From positions 62,001 through 126,000 of the forward strand of contig JBBDRZ010000001.1 in the NCBI GenBank assembly GCA_040905185.1: a stretch of 64,000 nt of DNA. The letters run 5' to 3'. This document shows positions 1 through 8,939 of this stretch, piece after piece. The notes beneath the pieces were generated by a model. That model did not search any database and had not been told where the DNA came from. It worked only from the letters and a program-made list of their open reading frames with translations. The translations under genes and the position numbers were made by a program. How positions within the stretch are numbered: the first letter of the stretch is position 1; the number at the start of each line of letters is the position of its first letter. Origin of the DNA: DASTEQ01 sp040905185 (GTDB lineage Bacteria; Chloroflexota; Limnocylindria; QHBO01).

Positions 1-1964
1 GCCTCCTGTCCGAGGGCACGGGTCGGGTCATCGATCGGGCCAAGCTCGGTTCGATAGCGGTAGGCCTGCTCGAGGTGGTAGCCGAGGATCTCCTGGTACT
101 CCATCATCCGATCGCCGACCGCCTCGGTCAGCCACCGGGCGAACCCTTCGTGCAGCTCCGCCCGCTGTTCCTTGGGCATGGCCTGGTAGGCCGCATCGCG
201 GATCAGCAGGTGGCGGAAGCGGAAGGCATCCTGCCCCGCGAACTCGGCGCGGTCCGGGCGGATGAGCTCCTTGCGCGCCAGCGCCAGCAGGCGCGGCCGC
301 ACCTGCGAGCGCACGGCTTCGGGCGACAGCGAGGTGACGGCCCCGATGTGGAAGACTTTCCCTTCCACCGCGCCCCGTTCCATCACGGCTCGCTCCTCCG
401 ACTCCAGGCGGTCAAGGCGGGCCGCCAGCAGGAGCTGGATGGTGGGTGGGACGGTGAGATCGGCGAGGTCGGAGACCGCCCGCCAGGCGCCGTCGGTCAA
501 GCGCAGGAGGCCATCGTCGACGAGCATCCCGATCATCTCTTCGACGAACAGCGGGTTTCCCTCAGCCGCGGCCAGGAGCCGATCGCGCGCGATCGGCGGC
601 AAGGCGGCCTCGCCGAGGATGTTGTCCAACAGGGCCCCGGCGTCGTCCCCGGCCAGCGGCTCCAGGAGGATGACCGTGGCGTTCATCTTGCCGCCGCCCC
701 AGCCCGGACGGATCTCGAGGAGCTCTGGGCGAGCCACGCAAACGATCAGCAGCTCCGCGTCGCGGATCCAGTCGGCGAGATGCTCAATGAGGTCCAAGAG
801 CAGAGGCTCGGCCCAGTGGATGTCGTCGAAAACCACGATCAGCGGGCGCTCCCGGGCCAGGTGCTCGAAGGCCTTCCGGACCGCGTACGAGCCATCCTCG
901 GTGCTGCTCGGATCGGCCCAGCCCAGGAGTCCGCCGGCCAGGTGAGCGATGCGGTCGCCGTCCTCGGCTCCGGCCAGCACGGCAGTAAGTCGCGTCATGG
1001 CGGTCGCCGCGTCGTCGCTCTCCGAGATTCCGGCCGCCAGTTGCACGATCTCGCGCAGAGCGTAGTAGGTGATGCTGTCCCCGTAGGAGAGGCATCGCCC
1101 ACGGAGGACCGTGGCATCGCCGGCGCCGGCCAGGAACTCACCGACGAGGCGCGACTTGCCGACCCCGGCCGGTCCCAGCAGGGTGAACAGCTGCGACGTT
1201 CGATCGCCGCGGGCGCGCTCGAGGGCGCGCCGCAGCACGTCGAGCTCCTTGGCACGCCCGACCATCGGGGAGTCCAGGTTGCGCACGTGACCGGCGGTGT
1301 CGGGCAGGACCTCGAGCAGGCGGAAGGCCTTCACCGGCGCGGACTTGCCCTTGAGGTCCAATGCCTCGACCTCCTCAACCCGGACGGCGTCCTTGACGAG
1401 CCTCTGAGTCGTGGCTCCCAGGAACACCTGGCCGGCCTCGGCAGCCTGCTCGAGTCGGGCGGCCAGATTGACCGCGTCGCCGGTGACCAATCGCTGGCCA
1501 GCCCGCGGATCGCCGGCCACGACCTCTCCGGTGTTCACGCCGATCCGGACTGCGACCTCCACACCGTAGTCCCGCGCCAAATCCACGTTCAGGGATCGGA
1601 TGCCGTCCTGCATGCCGCTCGCCGCACGAACGGCGCGCACAGCGTCGTCCTCGTGGAGGAGCGGGATCCCGAAGACCGCCATCACTGCGTCGCCGATGTA
1701 CTTCTCGACCGTGCCACCGTGTCCCTCAAGCACGGCCGTCATGGCGTCGAAGTAGCGCGCCTGGACGCGGCGGAGCGCCTCCGGGTCCAGGCGCTCGCCG
1801 ATGGCGGTGGACCCCGCCATGTCGGCGAACACGATTGTGACCACCTTGCGCACCTCGGAGGTGGCCTCGTCGGTCGACTCCGCCAGCAGGGTCGCGCACG
1901 CCTGGCAGAAGCGCGCGCGCGCCGAATTCTCCTCACCGCAGGATGGGCAGACGCGCACCGACAT
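1..1964 (-). CDS. Zinc-ribbon / class III nucleotide cyclase / AAA ATPase regulator (3' end outside window)
   Basis: This partial reading frame (about 654 codons visible) runs off the left edge. The N-terminus has a zinc ribbon with two CxxC pairs (VCPSCGEEN and FCQACA). It is followed by a class III cyclase homology domain (about residues 35-210) that keeps both metal-binding aspartates (FADMAGST and YIGDAVMAVFG). An AAA/NB-ARC-type ATPase follows, with Walker A GPAGVGKS near residue 270. Proteins of this architecture usually continue into a TPR-rich C-terminus of about 1000 residues, so a large part is missing here. They are thought to be cytosolic signalling ATPases; whether this one makes cAMP or cGMP cannot be told. 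The ATG at 1964 is chosen because a -10 box (TATCGT) lies 6 nt upstream, which predicts a leaderless mRNA. Confidence 0.85.
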   Translation of the reverse strand, partial: MSVRVCPSCGEENSARARFCQACATLLAESTDEATSEVRKVVTIVFADMAGSTAIGERLDPEALRRVQARYFDAMTAVLEGHGGTVEKYIGDAVMAVFGIPLLHEDDAVRAVRAASGMQDGIRSLNVDLARDYGVEVAVRIGVNTGEVVAGDPRAGQRLVTGDAVNLAARLEQAAEAGQVFLGATTQRLVKDAVRVEEVEALDLKGKSAPVKAFRLLEVLPDTAGHVRNLDSPMVGRAKELDVLRRALERARGDRTSQLFTLLGPAGVGKSRLVGEFLAGAGDATVLRGRCLSYGDSITYYALREIVQLAAGISESDDAATAMTRLTAVLAGAEDGDRIAHLAGGLLGWADPSSTEDGSYAVRKAFEHLARERPLIVVFDDIHWAEPLLLDLIEHLADWIRDAELLIVCVARPELLEIRPGWGGGKMNATVILLEPLAGDDAGALLDNILGEAALPPIARDRLLAAAEGNPLFVEEMIGMLVDDGLLRLTDGAWRAVSDLADLTVPPTIQLLLAARLDRLESEERAVMERGAVEGKVFHIGAVTSLSPEAVRSQVRPRLLALARKELIRPDRAEFAGQDAFRFRHLLIRDAAYQAMPKEQRAELHEGFARWLTEAVGDRMMEYQEILGYHLEQAYRYRTELGPIDDPTRALGQE

Positions 1965-1970
1965 CGCCGC

Positions 1971-1976
1971 ACGATA
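1971..1976 (-). promoter_or_regulatory. -10 box of the cyclase/ATPase gene, leaderless type
   Basis: On the minus strand TATCGT is followed by 6 nt and then the ATG at 1964. With the usual 6-8 nt from -10 to the transcription start, the mRNA would begin at or next to the start codon. Confidence 0.5.
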
Positions 1977-2081
1977 CCGCGGAATTGGCGCCGTGCGACA
2001 CGTGAGCTGTCAGAACGTCGGTCTACGGTCCGCGCGATCGACCGATCCGCGAAATCGGGTCGCCGAATAGAACGCGTGTGC

Positions 2082-2110
2082 TATTTTGGCGCGAACGTCG
2101 TGCGAGGGAG
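2082..2110 (+). promoter_or_regulatory. Extended -10 and ribosome binding site of mrfA
   Basis: TATTTT (2082-2087) is preceded by TGC, an extended -10 element. GAGGGAG (2104-2110) lies 6 nt before the ATG at 2117. Unlike many promoters in this window, this one predicts a short leader with a Shine-Dalgarno site, and it fixes the start at 2117 rather than at the upstream in-frame GTG at 2078, which lies in the promoter. Confidence 0.5.
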
Positions 2111-2116
2111 CCGAAC

Positions 2117-4414
2117 ATGCTTGCTAACCGCCCTGCCTCCGCCGAGGACGCCATCGAGGCGTTGCTTGGCGACCCGTGGCTCGAGGCGCTGACCGCCGCC
2201 CACCGGATCGTTGAGCCCCGCCCCCCACGTCACGTTCCGTGGCCCGCGGGTCTCGATCCCCGCCTGGTCAGCGCCCTCCGCCAGCGCGGGGTGGAGGCGC
2301 TGTGGACGCACCAGGCCCAGGCCCTGGAGTCGGTCCGTGCCGGTCGCAACGCGTGTGTGGTCACGCCCACCGCATCGGGCAAGACGCTGTGCTACAACCT
2401 GCCGGTCCTCGACGCCATCGCCCGCGACGAGACCGCCCGCGCCCTGTACCTGTTCCCCACCAAGGCCCTCGCTGCGGACCAGCTGGTCGAGCTCCAGGCT
2501 CTGGCTGCCGCCGCGGAGCTGGACCTCAAGACGAGCACCTACGACGGCGATACCCCACCCGCCGTGCGGAGCGTGGTGCGGGCCGCCGGCCAGGTGGTCA
2601 TCAGCAACCCGGACATGCTTCACGCCGCCATCCTTCCCCACCACACCAAGTGGTTCAAGCTGTTCGAGAACCTCCAGTTCGTCGTCATCGACGAGCTGCA
2701 TACGTACCGCGGCCTGTTCGGCTCCCACCTGGCCAACGTCATCCGCCGCCTGCGCCGCATCTGCCGCCACTACGGTTCGGACCCGGTCTTCATCTGCGCA
2801 TCGGCCACCATCGCCAACCCGGGTGAGCTGGCCGAGCGCCTGATCGGGGCCCCGGTCACGGTCATCGATGACGACGGCGCGCCCCGGGGACGGCGGCACG
2901 TCCTGATCGTCAACCCCCCGCTCGTCAACCCCCCGCTCGGCATCCGGGCCAGCAGCCTGCTGACCGCCCAGCGGATCGCGGAGCGGCTGATCCGGGATGG
3001 GGTCCAGACCATCGTGTTCGGGCGCAGCCGGACCGCGGTCGAGGTCCTGACCACATACCTGCGGGAAGCACTCCCCGCCCCGCCCGGTCACCAGTCCCCG
3101 ATCCGCGGCTACCGGGGCGGCTATCTCCCAAACGAGCGACGCGAGATCGAGCGCGGCCTGCGCGATGGGCGTGTGCGCGGGGTGGTGGCCACCAACGCCC
3201 TCGAACTGGGCATCGACATCGGCTCCCTGGACGCCGCCATCAGCGTTGGCTACCCGGGGACCATCGCCTCCACCTGGCAGCAGCTGGGACGGGCCGGCCG
3301 GAGGGGCGGGACGGCCCTGTCGGTGCTGGTCGCCTCATCGGCGCCCATCGACCAGTTCTTGGCCGCACACCCGGACTGGTTCTTCGACCGCGCGCCCGAG
3401 CACGGCCTGGTCAACCCCGACAACCTCCACCTGCTGCTCGACCACCTGCGGGCCAGCACCTTCGAGCTGCCGGTCCCCGCCGACGAGGCGTTCGGGATCG
3501 ACGACACCCCCGCCCTGCTGGCGGTGCTGGAGGAGGACGGCTTCGTGCGCCGCGCCGGGGATGATCGGTACCACTGGAGCCACGAGAACTTCCCGGCCAG
3601 CTCGGTCAGCCTGCGCAGCGCGGCCCAGGAGAACGTCGTGGTCCTGGACACCACGTCGGACCCGCATCGGGTCATCGGCGAGGTCGACCTGTTCGCGGCC
3701 CCGCTCCTGCTCCATGAGCAGGCCATTTACCTCCACGAGAGCGTGCAGTACCACGTCGACCGCCTGGACTGGGACGAGCGCAAAGCCTACGTGCGGCGGG
3801 TCGACATCGACTACTACACCGATGCCGACCTCGGGGTCACCCTCAAGGTCCTGGACGTCGCCGACCAGACCGATGCGGGCGCGGGCGGCACCCGCGCCCG
3901 CGGGGAGGTGATGGTCGCCTGGCACGTCACCCTGTTCAAGAAGATCAAGTTCCACACCCACGAGAACGTGGGCTGGGGACCGGTCAACCTGCCCGAGCAG
4001 CAGATGCACACGGCCGCCACCTGGCTGGTGCTGCCCGAAGCGGCCTGTGCCCGCTTCGATCGCGACACGCTCGACGGCGCCCTGATCGGGCTGGCTCGCC
4101 TGACCCGCAACACGGCTCCCCTGCTTCTCATGTGCGATTCCAGGGACCTGGGCGTCCAGGCCCAAGCCCAGTCGCCGTTCACCGGCCAGCCGACCCTGTA
4201 CCTGTACGACGCGGTCCCAGGCGGGGTGGGTCTGAGTGATCGGCTGCATGAGCTGTGGAGCGACCTGCTGGTCGTATGCCGCGACCTGGTCCGCGACTGT
4301 CCGTGTCTGGAGGGATGCCCCGGCTGCGTGGGCCCGGTGGACGAGGTGGGGTTGCGCGGCAAGTCCGCCGCCACCGAGCTGCTCACCGAGTTGGTCGACG
4401 CGGGCCGCGCGTGA
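2117..4414 (+). CDS. mrfA: MrfA/YprA-type DEAD/DEAH helicase with C-terminal DUF1998 zinc domain
   Basis: A 765-residue superfamily 2 helicase. Visible motifs are Walker A TPTASGKT (residues 83-90), motif II DELH (about 192-195), motif III SAT (about 227), ALELGIDIG, and motif VI QLGRAGRRG (about 390). The C-terminal DUF1998 region ends in a four-cysteine cluster (CPCLEGCPGC with a preceding Cys, about 720-735). In Bacillus subtilis the YprA/MrfA helicase works with the YprB/MrfB exonuclease to repair mitomycin C damage, including interstrand crosslinks. The next gene overlaps by 4 nt (GTGA) and encodes the MrfB-like nuclease, which strongly supports this identity. Shine-Dalgarno GAGGGAG supports the ATG used. 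Confidence 0.9.
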   Translation: MLANRPASAEDAIEALLGDPWLEALTAAHRIVEPRPPRHVPWPAGLDPRLVSALRQRGVEALWTHQAQALESVRAGRNACVVTPTASGKTLCYNLPVLDAIARDETARALYLFPTKALAADQLVELQALAAAAELDLKTSTYDGDTPPAVRSVVRAAGQVVISNPDMLHAAILPHHTKWFKLFENLQFVVIDELHTYRGLFGSHLANVIRRLRRICRHYGSDPVFICASATIANPGELAERLIGAPVTVIDDDGAPRGRRHVLIVNPPLVNPPLGIRASSLLTAQRIAERLIRDGVQTIVFGRSRTAVEVLTTYLREALPAPPGHQSPIRGYRGGYLPNERREIERGLRDGRVRGVVATNALELGIDIGSLDAAISVGYPGTIASTWQQLGRAGRRGGTALSVLVASSAPIDQFLAAHPDWFFDRAPEHGLVNPDNLHLLLDHLRASTFELPVPADEAFGIDDTPALLAVLEEDGFVRRAGDDRYHWSHENFPASSVSLRSAAQENVVVLDTTSDPHRVIGEVDLFAAPLLLHEQAIYLHESVQYHVDRLDWDERKAYVRRVDIDYYTDADLGVTLKVLDVADQTDAGAGGTRARGEVMVAWHVTLFKKIKFHTHENVGWGPVNLPEQQMHTAATWLVLPEAACARFDRDTLDGALIGLARLTRNTAPLLLMCDSRDLGVQAQAQSPFTGQPTLYLYDAVPGGVGLSDRLHELWSDLLVVCRDLVRDCPCLEGCPGCVGPVDEVGLRGKSAATELLTELVDAGRA

Positions 4415-5646
4415 CGACCCTCGAGCAGCGCCTGGCGGCGGTCCGCGCGGAGCGCGGTAGCGGCCCGAGCGGAGCCGGACGCAATGACGACGTTGCTGCG
4501 CGGCTGGCGGCCTGGGGCGGCGCGCGACTCACCACCGCGCAGGGCGGCAGGGTGGCACTGGTCGAGCGTCGCGTCCGGCTGCCCGAGGCGGTGACGCGGC
4601 AGCTTGCGGGCCGTGCGCCGACCCGTTATTTCGACACCGAGACCACGGGGCTGTCCACCGGGGCGGGGACGGTGATCATCCTCGCCGCGGTCGGCCACCT
4701 GGATGACGGGGCCGTCGTCGTACGCCAGGCCCTCCTCCCCGACTACCCCGATGAACCGGCGCTCCTGCGCACCGTGCTGGGCTGGATGAACGGCGGCGAG
4801 CGGCTGGTGACCTACAACGGGCGAGGGTTCGACCTGCCGCTGCTGGCGGCGCGGATGACGATCCACGGCCTGGGCCGGGACCTGGCCGGGCTGCCGGCCC
4901 GCCATGACGACCTGCTACCGGTGGCGCGCCGCCTGTGGCGACGGGTGCTGGGCAGCGCGCGCCTGGCGGATGTCGAGCGCGGCGTGCTGGCCGTTCGGCG
5001 GCGCGGGGACTGTCCGTCGAGCGAGGTGCCGCAGCGCTGGTTCGCGTACCTGGCGGGGGGCTCGCCCGATCTGCTGGCGGCGGTGATCGACCACAATGCC
5101 CAGGACGTGGCCTCGCTGGTGCTGCTGGATGCCGAGATGGGGCGCCTCCGCGCGGGCGGTTGGCGCGACGGGGCGCTGGTCGATCATCGGGGTCTGGCGC
5201 TCGAGCTCCTCCGGGACGGCGCGGACGAGGATGCGCTGGAGCTGCTGGAGGGCGTCCTCACCGGCGCCCTGGAGCCGGCGTCCCCCGTCGGCGAGGAGCC
5301 GCTCCGCCTGCGGCGCCTGGCGGCCCGCATCCTGGTGGCCGGCGGGCACCCGGCGCGCGCCGAGTCCCTGTGGCGGGAGGCGGCGAGGACCGGGACGGTC
5401 GAGGCGGCGCTGGCCTGGATCGAGGTCGCGCGCATCCGCGAACGGCACGCGGCGGACCTGCCCGGGGCGCTCGAGGCGACTCGGGCCGCCTCCCGGGTGC
5501 TCGACCTGGCGCTGGCCCTCGGACGCGGCGGCAGCCTGGATCGAATCGGACGCGCCCGGTTGATGGTCGAGGGCCGGCGCCGGCGCCTGACCCGTTGGCT
5601 GGCCGCCGCCGAACGCCGCGCCCACCAGCAACCGGTGTCCGTCTAG
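4411..5646 (+). CDS. mrfB: MrfB/YprB-type DEDD exonuclease with C-terminal helical repeats
   Basis: A 411-residue protein beginning at a GTG that overlaps the mrfA stop (GTGA), so the two are translationally coupled. The N-terminal half is a DnaQ-like RNase H-fold exonuclease. The predicted metal ligands are D75 and E77 (FDTETTGL), D142 (NGRGFD) and D232 (HNAQDV). The last 150 residues are Ala/Leu/Arg-rich helices of TPR type, as in YprB. With MrfA it is expected to unwind and degrade DNA at crosslink or alkylation damage in the cytosol. Its stop codon shares the palindrome CTAG with the convergent sugar kinase gene. Confidence 0.85.
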   Translation: MTTLEQRLAAVRAERGSGPSGAGRNDDVAARLAAWGGARLTTAQGGRVALVERRVRLPEAVTRQLAGRAPTRYFDTETTGLSTGAGTVIILAAVGHLDDGAVVVRQALLPDYPDEPALLRTVLGWMNGGERLVTYNGRGFDLPLLAARMTIHGLGRDLAGLPARHDDLLPVARRLWRRVLGSARLADVERGVLAVRRRGDCPSSEVPQRWFAYLAGGSPDLLAAVIDHNAQDVASLVLLDAEMGRLRAGGWRDGALVDHRGLALELLRDGADEDALELLEGVLTGALEPASPVGEEPLRLRRLAARILVAGGHPARAESLWREAARTGTVEAALAWIEVARIRERHAADLPGALEATRAASRVLDLALALGRGGSLDRIGRARLMVEGRRRRLTRWLAAAERRAHQQPVSV

Positions 5647-6503
5647 CCCGGCGGAGTCCGGTTCCCCAGGTAGGCGGTCGTCGCGGACGCCGCGTCCTCA
5701 GCCGCATCCCGGAGGGCGCGGCCGGCCCCTCGGCGGGCGACTAGGACCGCCGCGAACGCGTCACCGGCGCCGATCGTGTTTCGGGCCGCAACCACCTCGG
5801 CGCGGACGTGGGACGCTGGACCCACACCGTCGTCGAGCCACGCGCCCTCCGTCCCGGCGGTCACCACCAACTGCGTTCGCGGACCGGCCCAGGCCCGGAG
5901 CTGGGCCAGGGCTCCCGGCCCGTCGAGTGCGGCCAGGTCTTCACGGCTGGCAATGAGCAGGTCCAGTCCGCGCAGCGCGCCGGCCAACCCCGGCTCGAGC
6001 TCAGCCAGCGGGCGGGTCATGACCCAGCCGTCCAGATCGGGCCGGCGCAACCAGCCCTGCAGGCTCGCCGCCCGGAAGGGGGCCCGCACAGCCTGCACCG
6101 CGTCTGCCGAGACCTCACCGGCGACCGGTGCGAACAACACCGCCGCGGCGACCGGAAAACGGTCCGGTTCGGGCAGCGGGATCGGATCGGTCACCCCGCG
6201 CAGCCGAAGGCGGCGGGCGTCGTCGGTCCCATGGTGCTCGAAGCGGATGGAGCTCGGCGCCGGGTGGCTGATGACATCGGCCTGTGCCGCCAGCCCGTCA
6301 AGCGCCTCGCGAACCACCGGTTCGTCCCCCGCCACGGTGTGGAGTGTGACCCGCAAGCCGGCGGCCAGCGCGGCCTCGGTCGCGTAGCGGGCCGCGCCTC
6401 CGGCGGCTTCGCCCCAACCCAGCAGGTCATCCACGGTGATGCCGCCGATGATCAACAAGTCGACCGGGATCGGCCCGCCGGCGGGCGGGATATCATCGGT
6501 CAC
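5643..6503 (-). CDS. PfkB-family carbohydrate/nucleoside kinase
   Basis: A 286-residue ribokinase-fold protein. The C-terminal PfkB signature reads NTIGAGDAF near residue 245: the catalytic Asp of GAGD is kept, while the first Asp of the usual DTxGAGD is Asn. The N-terminal glycine-rich substrate segment (GGAARYATEAALAAG) is present. The family phosphorylates sugars, sugar phosphates or nucleosides; the substrate cannot be deduced. The GTG at 6503 is chosen because GGAGG (6511-6515 on the minus strand) lies 7 nt upstream. That site is inside the first codons of the divergent gene at 6506, so the two 5' ends are only 2 nt apart. Confidence 0.8.
   Translation of the reverse strand: MTDDIPPAGGPIPVDLLIIGGITVDDLLGWGEAAGGAARYATEAALAAGLRVTLHTVAGDEPVVREALDGLAAQADVISHPAPSSIRFEHHGTDDARRLRLRGVTDPIPLPEPDRFPVAAAVLFAPVAGEVSADAVQAVRAPFRAASLQGWLRRPDLDGWVMTRPLAELEPGLAGALRGLDLLIASREDLAALDGPGALAQLRAWAGPRTQLVVTAGTEGAWLDDGVGPASHVRAEVVAARNTIGAGDAFAAVLVARRGAGRALRDAAEDAASATTAYLGNRTPPG
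6491..6496 (+). promoter_or_regulatory. -10 box for the 106-aa gene, leaderless type
   Basis: TATCAT is followed by 9 nt and the ATG at 6506. It lies within the first codons of the divergent kinase gene. Confidence 0.5.
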
Positions 6504-6505
6504 CG

Positions 6506-6826
6506 ATGAGCCTCCATTTCTTTGAGATCCACGAGGGCGCCACGGACCTGCTGACCGATGCGCTCCTGGTGAGCGAGCGCGGGTTGAGTGGGGAGGAGTT
6601 TGCCCGGCTGGTCCGCGCCGCGCGGGATGCGGTGGTCGACACGTTCGAGGAGGACACCCTTGTGGAGGCCGTGGCGCGCGAGCTGGAGCGGACGCATGGA
6701 TTCACCTACATCGGCGACGAGAAGCTCGACGCCTCGATGGCGGTGGGACCGCGTGACGAAGACACGTTCCTGGTGGACCTGTCGGAGGAATTCCGCAGCG
6801 TGATCGTGGAGCTCGACCGGTCCTGA
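6506..6826 (+). CDS. Small acidic protein of unknown function (106 aa)
   Basis: A 106-residue, acidic, soluble protein with no membrane segment or Cys pair. The sequence begins MSLHFFEIHEG and ends in a beta-rich segment (FLVDLSEEFRSVIVELDRS). No family was recognised. It is believed real because codon use is like that of the neighbours, a -10 box lies 9 nt before the ATG, and it fills the space between two well-supported genes. The divergent kinase starts 2 nt away, so the two 5' ends must be expressed from interlocked signals. Confidence 0.6.
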   Translation: MSLHFFEIHEGATDLLTDALLVSERGLSGEEFARLVRAARDAVVDTFEEDTLVEAVARELERTHGFTYIGDEKLDASMAVGPRDEDTFLVDLSEEFRSVIVELDRS

Positions 6827-6830
6827 TCGG

Positions 6831-7922
6831 TCATCGGCCCACGTTGAACAGGATCTCGATTACGTCCCCGTCCCGCACCTGGTAAGCCTTCCCTTCCGAG
6901 CGCAGCACGCCCCGCCGGCGCGCTTCCGCGGTCGAGCCGGACGCGACCAGGTCCCGCCAGTCGACGACCTCGGCACGGATGAACCCGCGCGCCAGGTCGG
7001 AGTGGATGGCCGCGGCCGCGTCCAGGGCCGTCGCGCCGATGGGGACGGTCCAGGCCCGGCACTCGTCGGGCCCGGAAGTCAGGAATGAGAACAGGCCGAG
7101 GAGCGCGTACGTTCGGCGAATGACCCGTCCGCGGGACGGCTCGGTTATGCCCAGGTCGTCCAGGAAAAGTCGGGCATCCGCGTCCGGGAGGGCCGCGATC
7201 TCGGCCTCGATCCGTCCGCTCAGCATGATGACGTCCCGATGAGGCCGTGCGTGCTCGCGCTGGGCCTCCGCTTCCAGCGCGGCTGCCTGGGCCAGGCGTT
7301 CCTCGGCGACGTTCAGGACCACGAGCTGCGGTTTCTGCGACAGGAACCGAAAGCCGCGCGCCAGGCGCTCGTCGTCCTCGCTCCAGGCCAGTTCGCGGAG
7401 GGGGCGTCCCTCCTCGAGCTCCGGTGCCAGGCGGTCCAGCAGGGCCTCCTCGCGCGCATTCTGCTCGCGCTCGGCGGGGGTCCCATGGCGGCCGGCAGTG
7501 CGCAGCCGCTCGAGGCGGCGGGTCACGACGTCGAGGTCGGCCACGACGTACTCCAGGTCGAGGTCGTCGACCTCGGCCCACGGGTCGGGCGGCTGGTCAG
7601 CGCTCGGGCTGTCGAACGCGCGGGCCACCACCAGCAGGGCATCCGAGTTCCGGATCCGGCCCAGCAGGTCCGGGTCCACCGTTCCGGCCCGGGTGGCGCC
7701 GGTCGGGATCGCGAGGTCGACGTAGGTGACGTCCGCGTACACCGTCTTGCGCGGGTGAAACACCGCCGCCAGGGCGTCCACGCGCTCATCGGGGACCGGA
7801 ACCACGCCCACGTTGGGTGCCGCCCGGCCCACGGCATGGCCGGACTCGCTCGGATGGCCGCCGAGGGCGGTGAAGACCGTCGTCTTGCCCGATCCGGGCA
7901 GGCCGACGATGGCGACCTGCAT
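6831..7922 (-). CDS. YchF/OLA1-related NTPase with TGS domain, divergent G motifs
   Basis: A 363-residue protein of YchF length and layout: N-terminal P-loop, helical insert, and C-terminal TGS domain (about 285-363, including GFIRAEVVDW and YQVRDGDVIEILFN). G4 is NVAE, matching the NxxE of the ATP-preferring YchF group instead of NKxD. Two motifs differ from typical YchF: G1 is GLPGSGKTT instead of GxPNVGKST, and the G3 region reads VDLAIPTGA with no DxAGL. YchF proteins bind ATP and ribosomes and influence stress responses. This one may be a paralogue with altered switch II, so it is left without a symbol. Confidence 0.8.
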   Translation of the reverse strand: MQVAIVGLPGSGKTTVFTALGGHPSESGHAVGRAAPNVGVVPVPDERVDALAAVFHPRKTVYADVTYVDLAIPTGATRAGTVDPDLLGRIRNSDALLVVARAFDSPSADQPPDPWAEVDDLDLEYVVADLDVVTRRLERLRTAGRHGTPAEREQNAREEALLDRLAPELEEGRPLRELAWSEDDERLARGFRFLSQKPQLVVLNVAEERLAQAAALEAEAQREHARPHRDVIMLSGRIEAEIAALPDADARLFLDDLGITEPSRGRVIRRTYALLGLFSFLTSGPDECRAWTVPIGATALDAAAAIHSDLARGFIRAEVVDWRDLVASGSTAEARRRGVLRSEGKAYQVRDGDVIEILFNVGR

Positions 7923-7940
7923 CGGTCAGACCCTCATCGG

Positions 7941-8939
7941 TCAGTAGCCGGCCTCGAGGTCGACCAGGTTCTCGAGAGGCTGGTCGGCGAGGTAGCGTTC
8001 CAGGTTGGCCACGAACAGGTCGATGCTGCGCTCCAGGACCCGGTCGGAGGACCACGAGGTGTGCGGCGTGATGACCAGGTTCGGGGTGTCGTACAGCGGC
8101 GAGTCGGCGGGGAGCGGCTCCTCGTCGAACACGTCGAGGACGGCGCCGCCAATCCACCCTGCGGCCAGCGCCCGGCGCAGGGCCAGCTCGTCGACCAGTC
8201 GACCGCGGGCGATGTTGATCAGCCACGCGTGGCCCGGCATTTCCTGCAGCTCGGCCGCACCGATCAGGCCGGCCGTGGTATCGGTCAACGGGGCCGCGAT
8301 GACCACCACGTCGGCGGCTTGGAGCAGGTCATGCAGGCGGTCGACCCCCCATACCTCGACGTTCGCCAGCTCCCCGCTGCCCAGCTGCGGATGGCGACGG
8401 GTGGCCACGATGCGGGTCCCGAACGGCCCCAGCAGGCGCGCCACCTCGGCGCCGATGCTTCCGTAGCCGACGATACCGACCGTGAGGCCGCCCAACTCCG
8501 TGCCGCGCAGAGGCTGCCAGGTCCGCTCGCGTTGGAGGTCGAACAGCTGCGGCAGGCGGCGCGCGATGGCGAGGCACATCATGACGACGTACTCGGCGAT
8601 CGGTCGCGAGAAGACTCCCCGGGCATTGGTGACCTGCAGACCCCGCTGCCTGGACAGGGGGGTCACGACCTTGTCGACACCGGCGGAGATGGAGTGGATC
8701 CAGCGCAGGGCCGGGGCGCGTTCGATGACGTGGTCCAGGGCAGCTGCGCCGATGCCGCCCCGGAGCAGGATCTCGGCCTCGGCGAGGGCGGCCTCGGCGT
8801 CGCCATGGGCCAACCCATCACGCGAGATCTGGGTGACCACGGCGCCTGGAACGGCCTCGATGCGGGCCACCGTCTCGGGGGTCAGCGGAGCCCCGAAGAT
8901 CGGAGTGGCCAGGATCCGGACCTTCCGGGAAGGACTCAG
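7941..8939 (-). CDS. D-2-hydroxyacid dehydrogenase (NAD-dependent), predicted CTG start
   Basis: A 332-residue oxidoreductase of the phosphoglycerate/glyoxylate-hydroxypyruvate reductase type. The NAD Rossmann motif is VGIVGYGSIG, and the C-terminal signature includes INIARGRLVDE, the Glu region DVFDEEPL and catalytic His in ITPHTSW. The first conventional start (GTG 8870) would delete the first beta strand, RKVRILATPIFG. No ATG, GTG or TTG occurs in frame above it. A CTG at 8939 sits 7 nt after a perfect GGAGGAGG and overlaps the upstream stop as CTGA, so CTG is proposed as the start. The substrate (glyoxylate, hydroxypyruvate or another 2-oxoacid) is unknown. Confidence 0.8.
   Translation of the reverse strand: MSPSRKVRILATPIFGAPLTPETVARIEAVPGAVVTQISRDGLAHGDAEAALAEAEILLRGGIGAAALDHVIERAPALRWIHSISAGVDKVVTPLSRQRGLQVTNARGVFSRPIAEYVVMMCLAIARRLPQLFDLQRERTWQPLRGTELGGLTVGIVGYGSIGAEVARLLGPFGTRIVATRRHPQLGSGELANVEVWGVDRLHDLLQAADVVVIAAPLTDTTAGLIGAAELQEMPGHAWLINIARGRLVDELALRRALAAGWIGGAVLDVFDEEPLPADSPLYDTPNLVITPHTSWSSDRVLERSIDLFVANLERYLADQPLENLVDLEAGY

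Noticed and set aside
75..2192. A 705-codon open frame on the plus strand
   Set aside because: It is the antisense shadow of the cyclase/ATPase gene on the minus strand, which has clear zinc-ribbon, cyclase and Walker motifs. The plus-strand product is low-complexity and Arg/Gly/Gln-rich.
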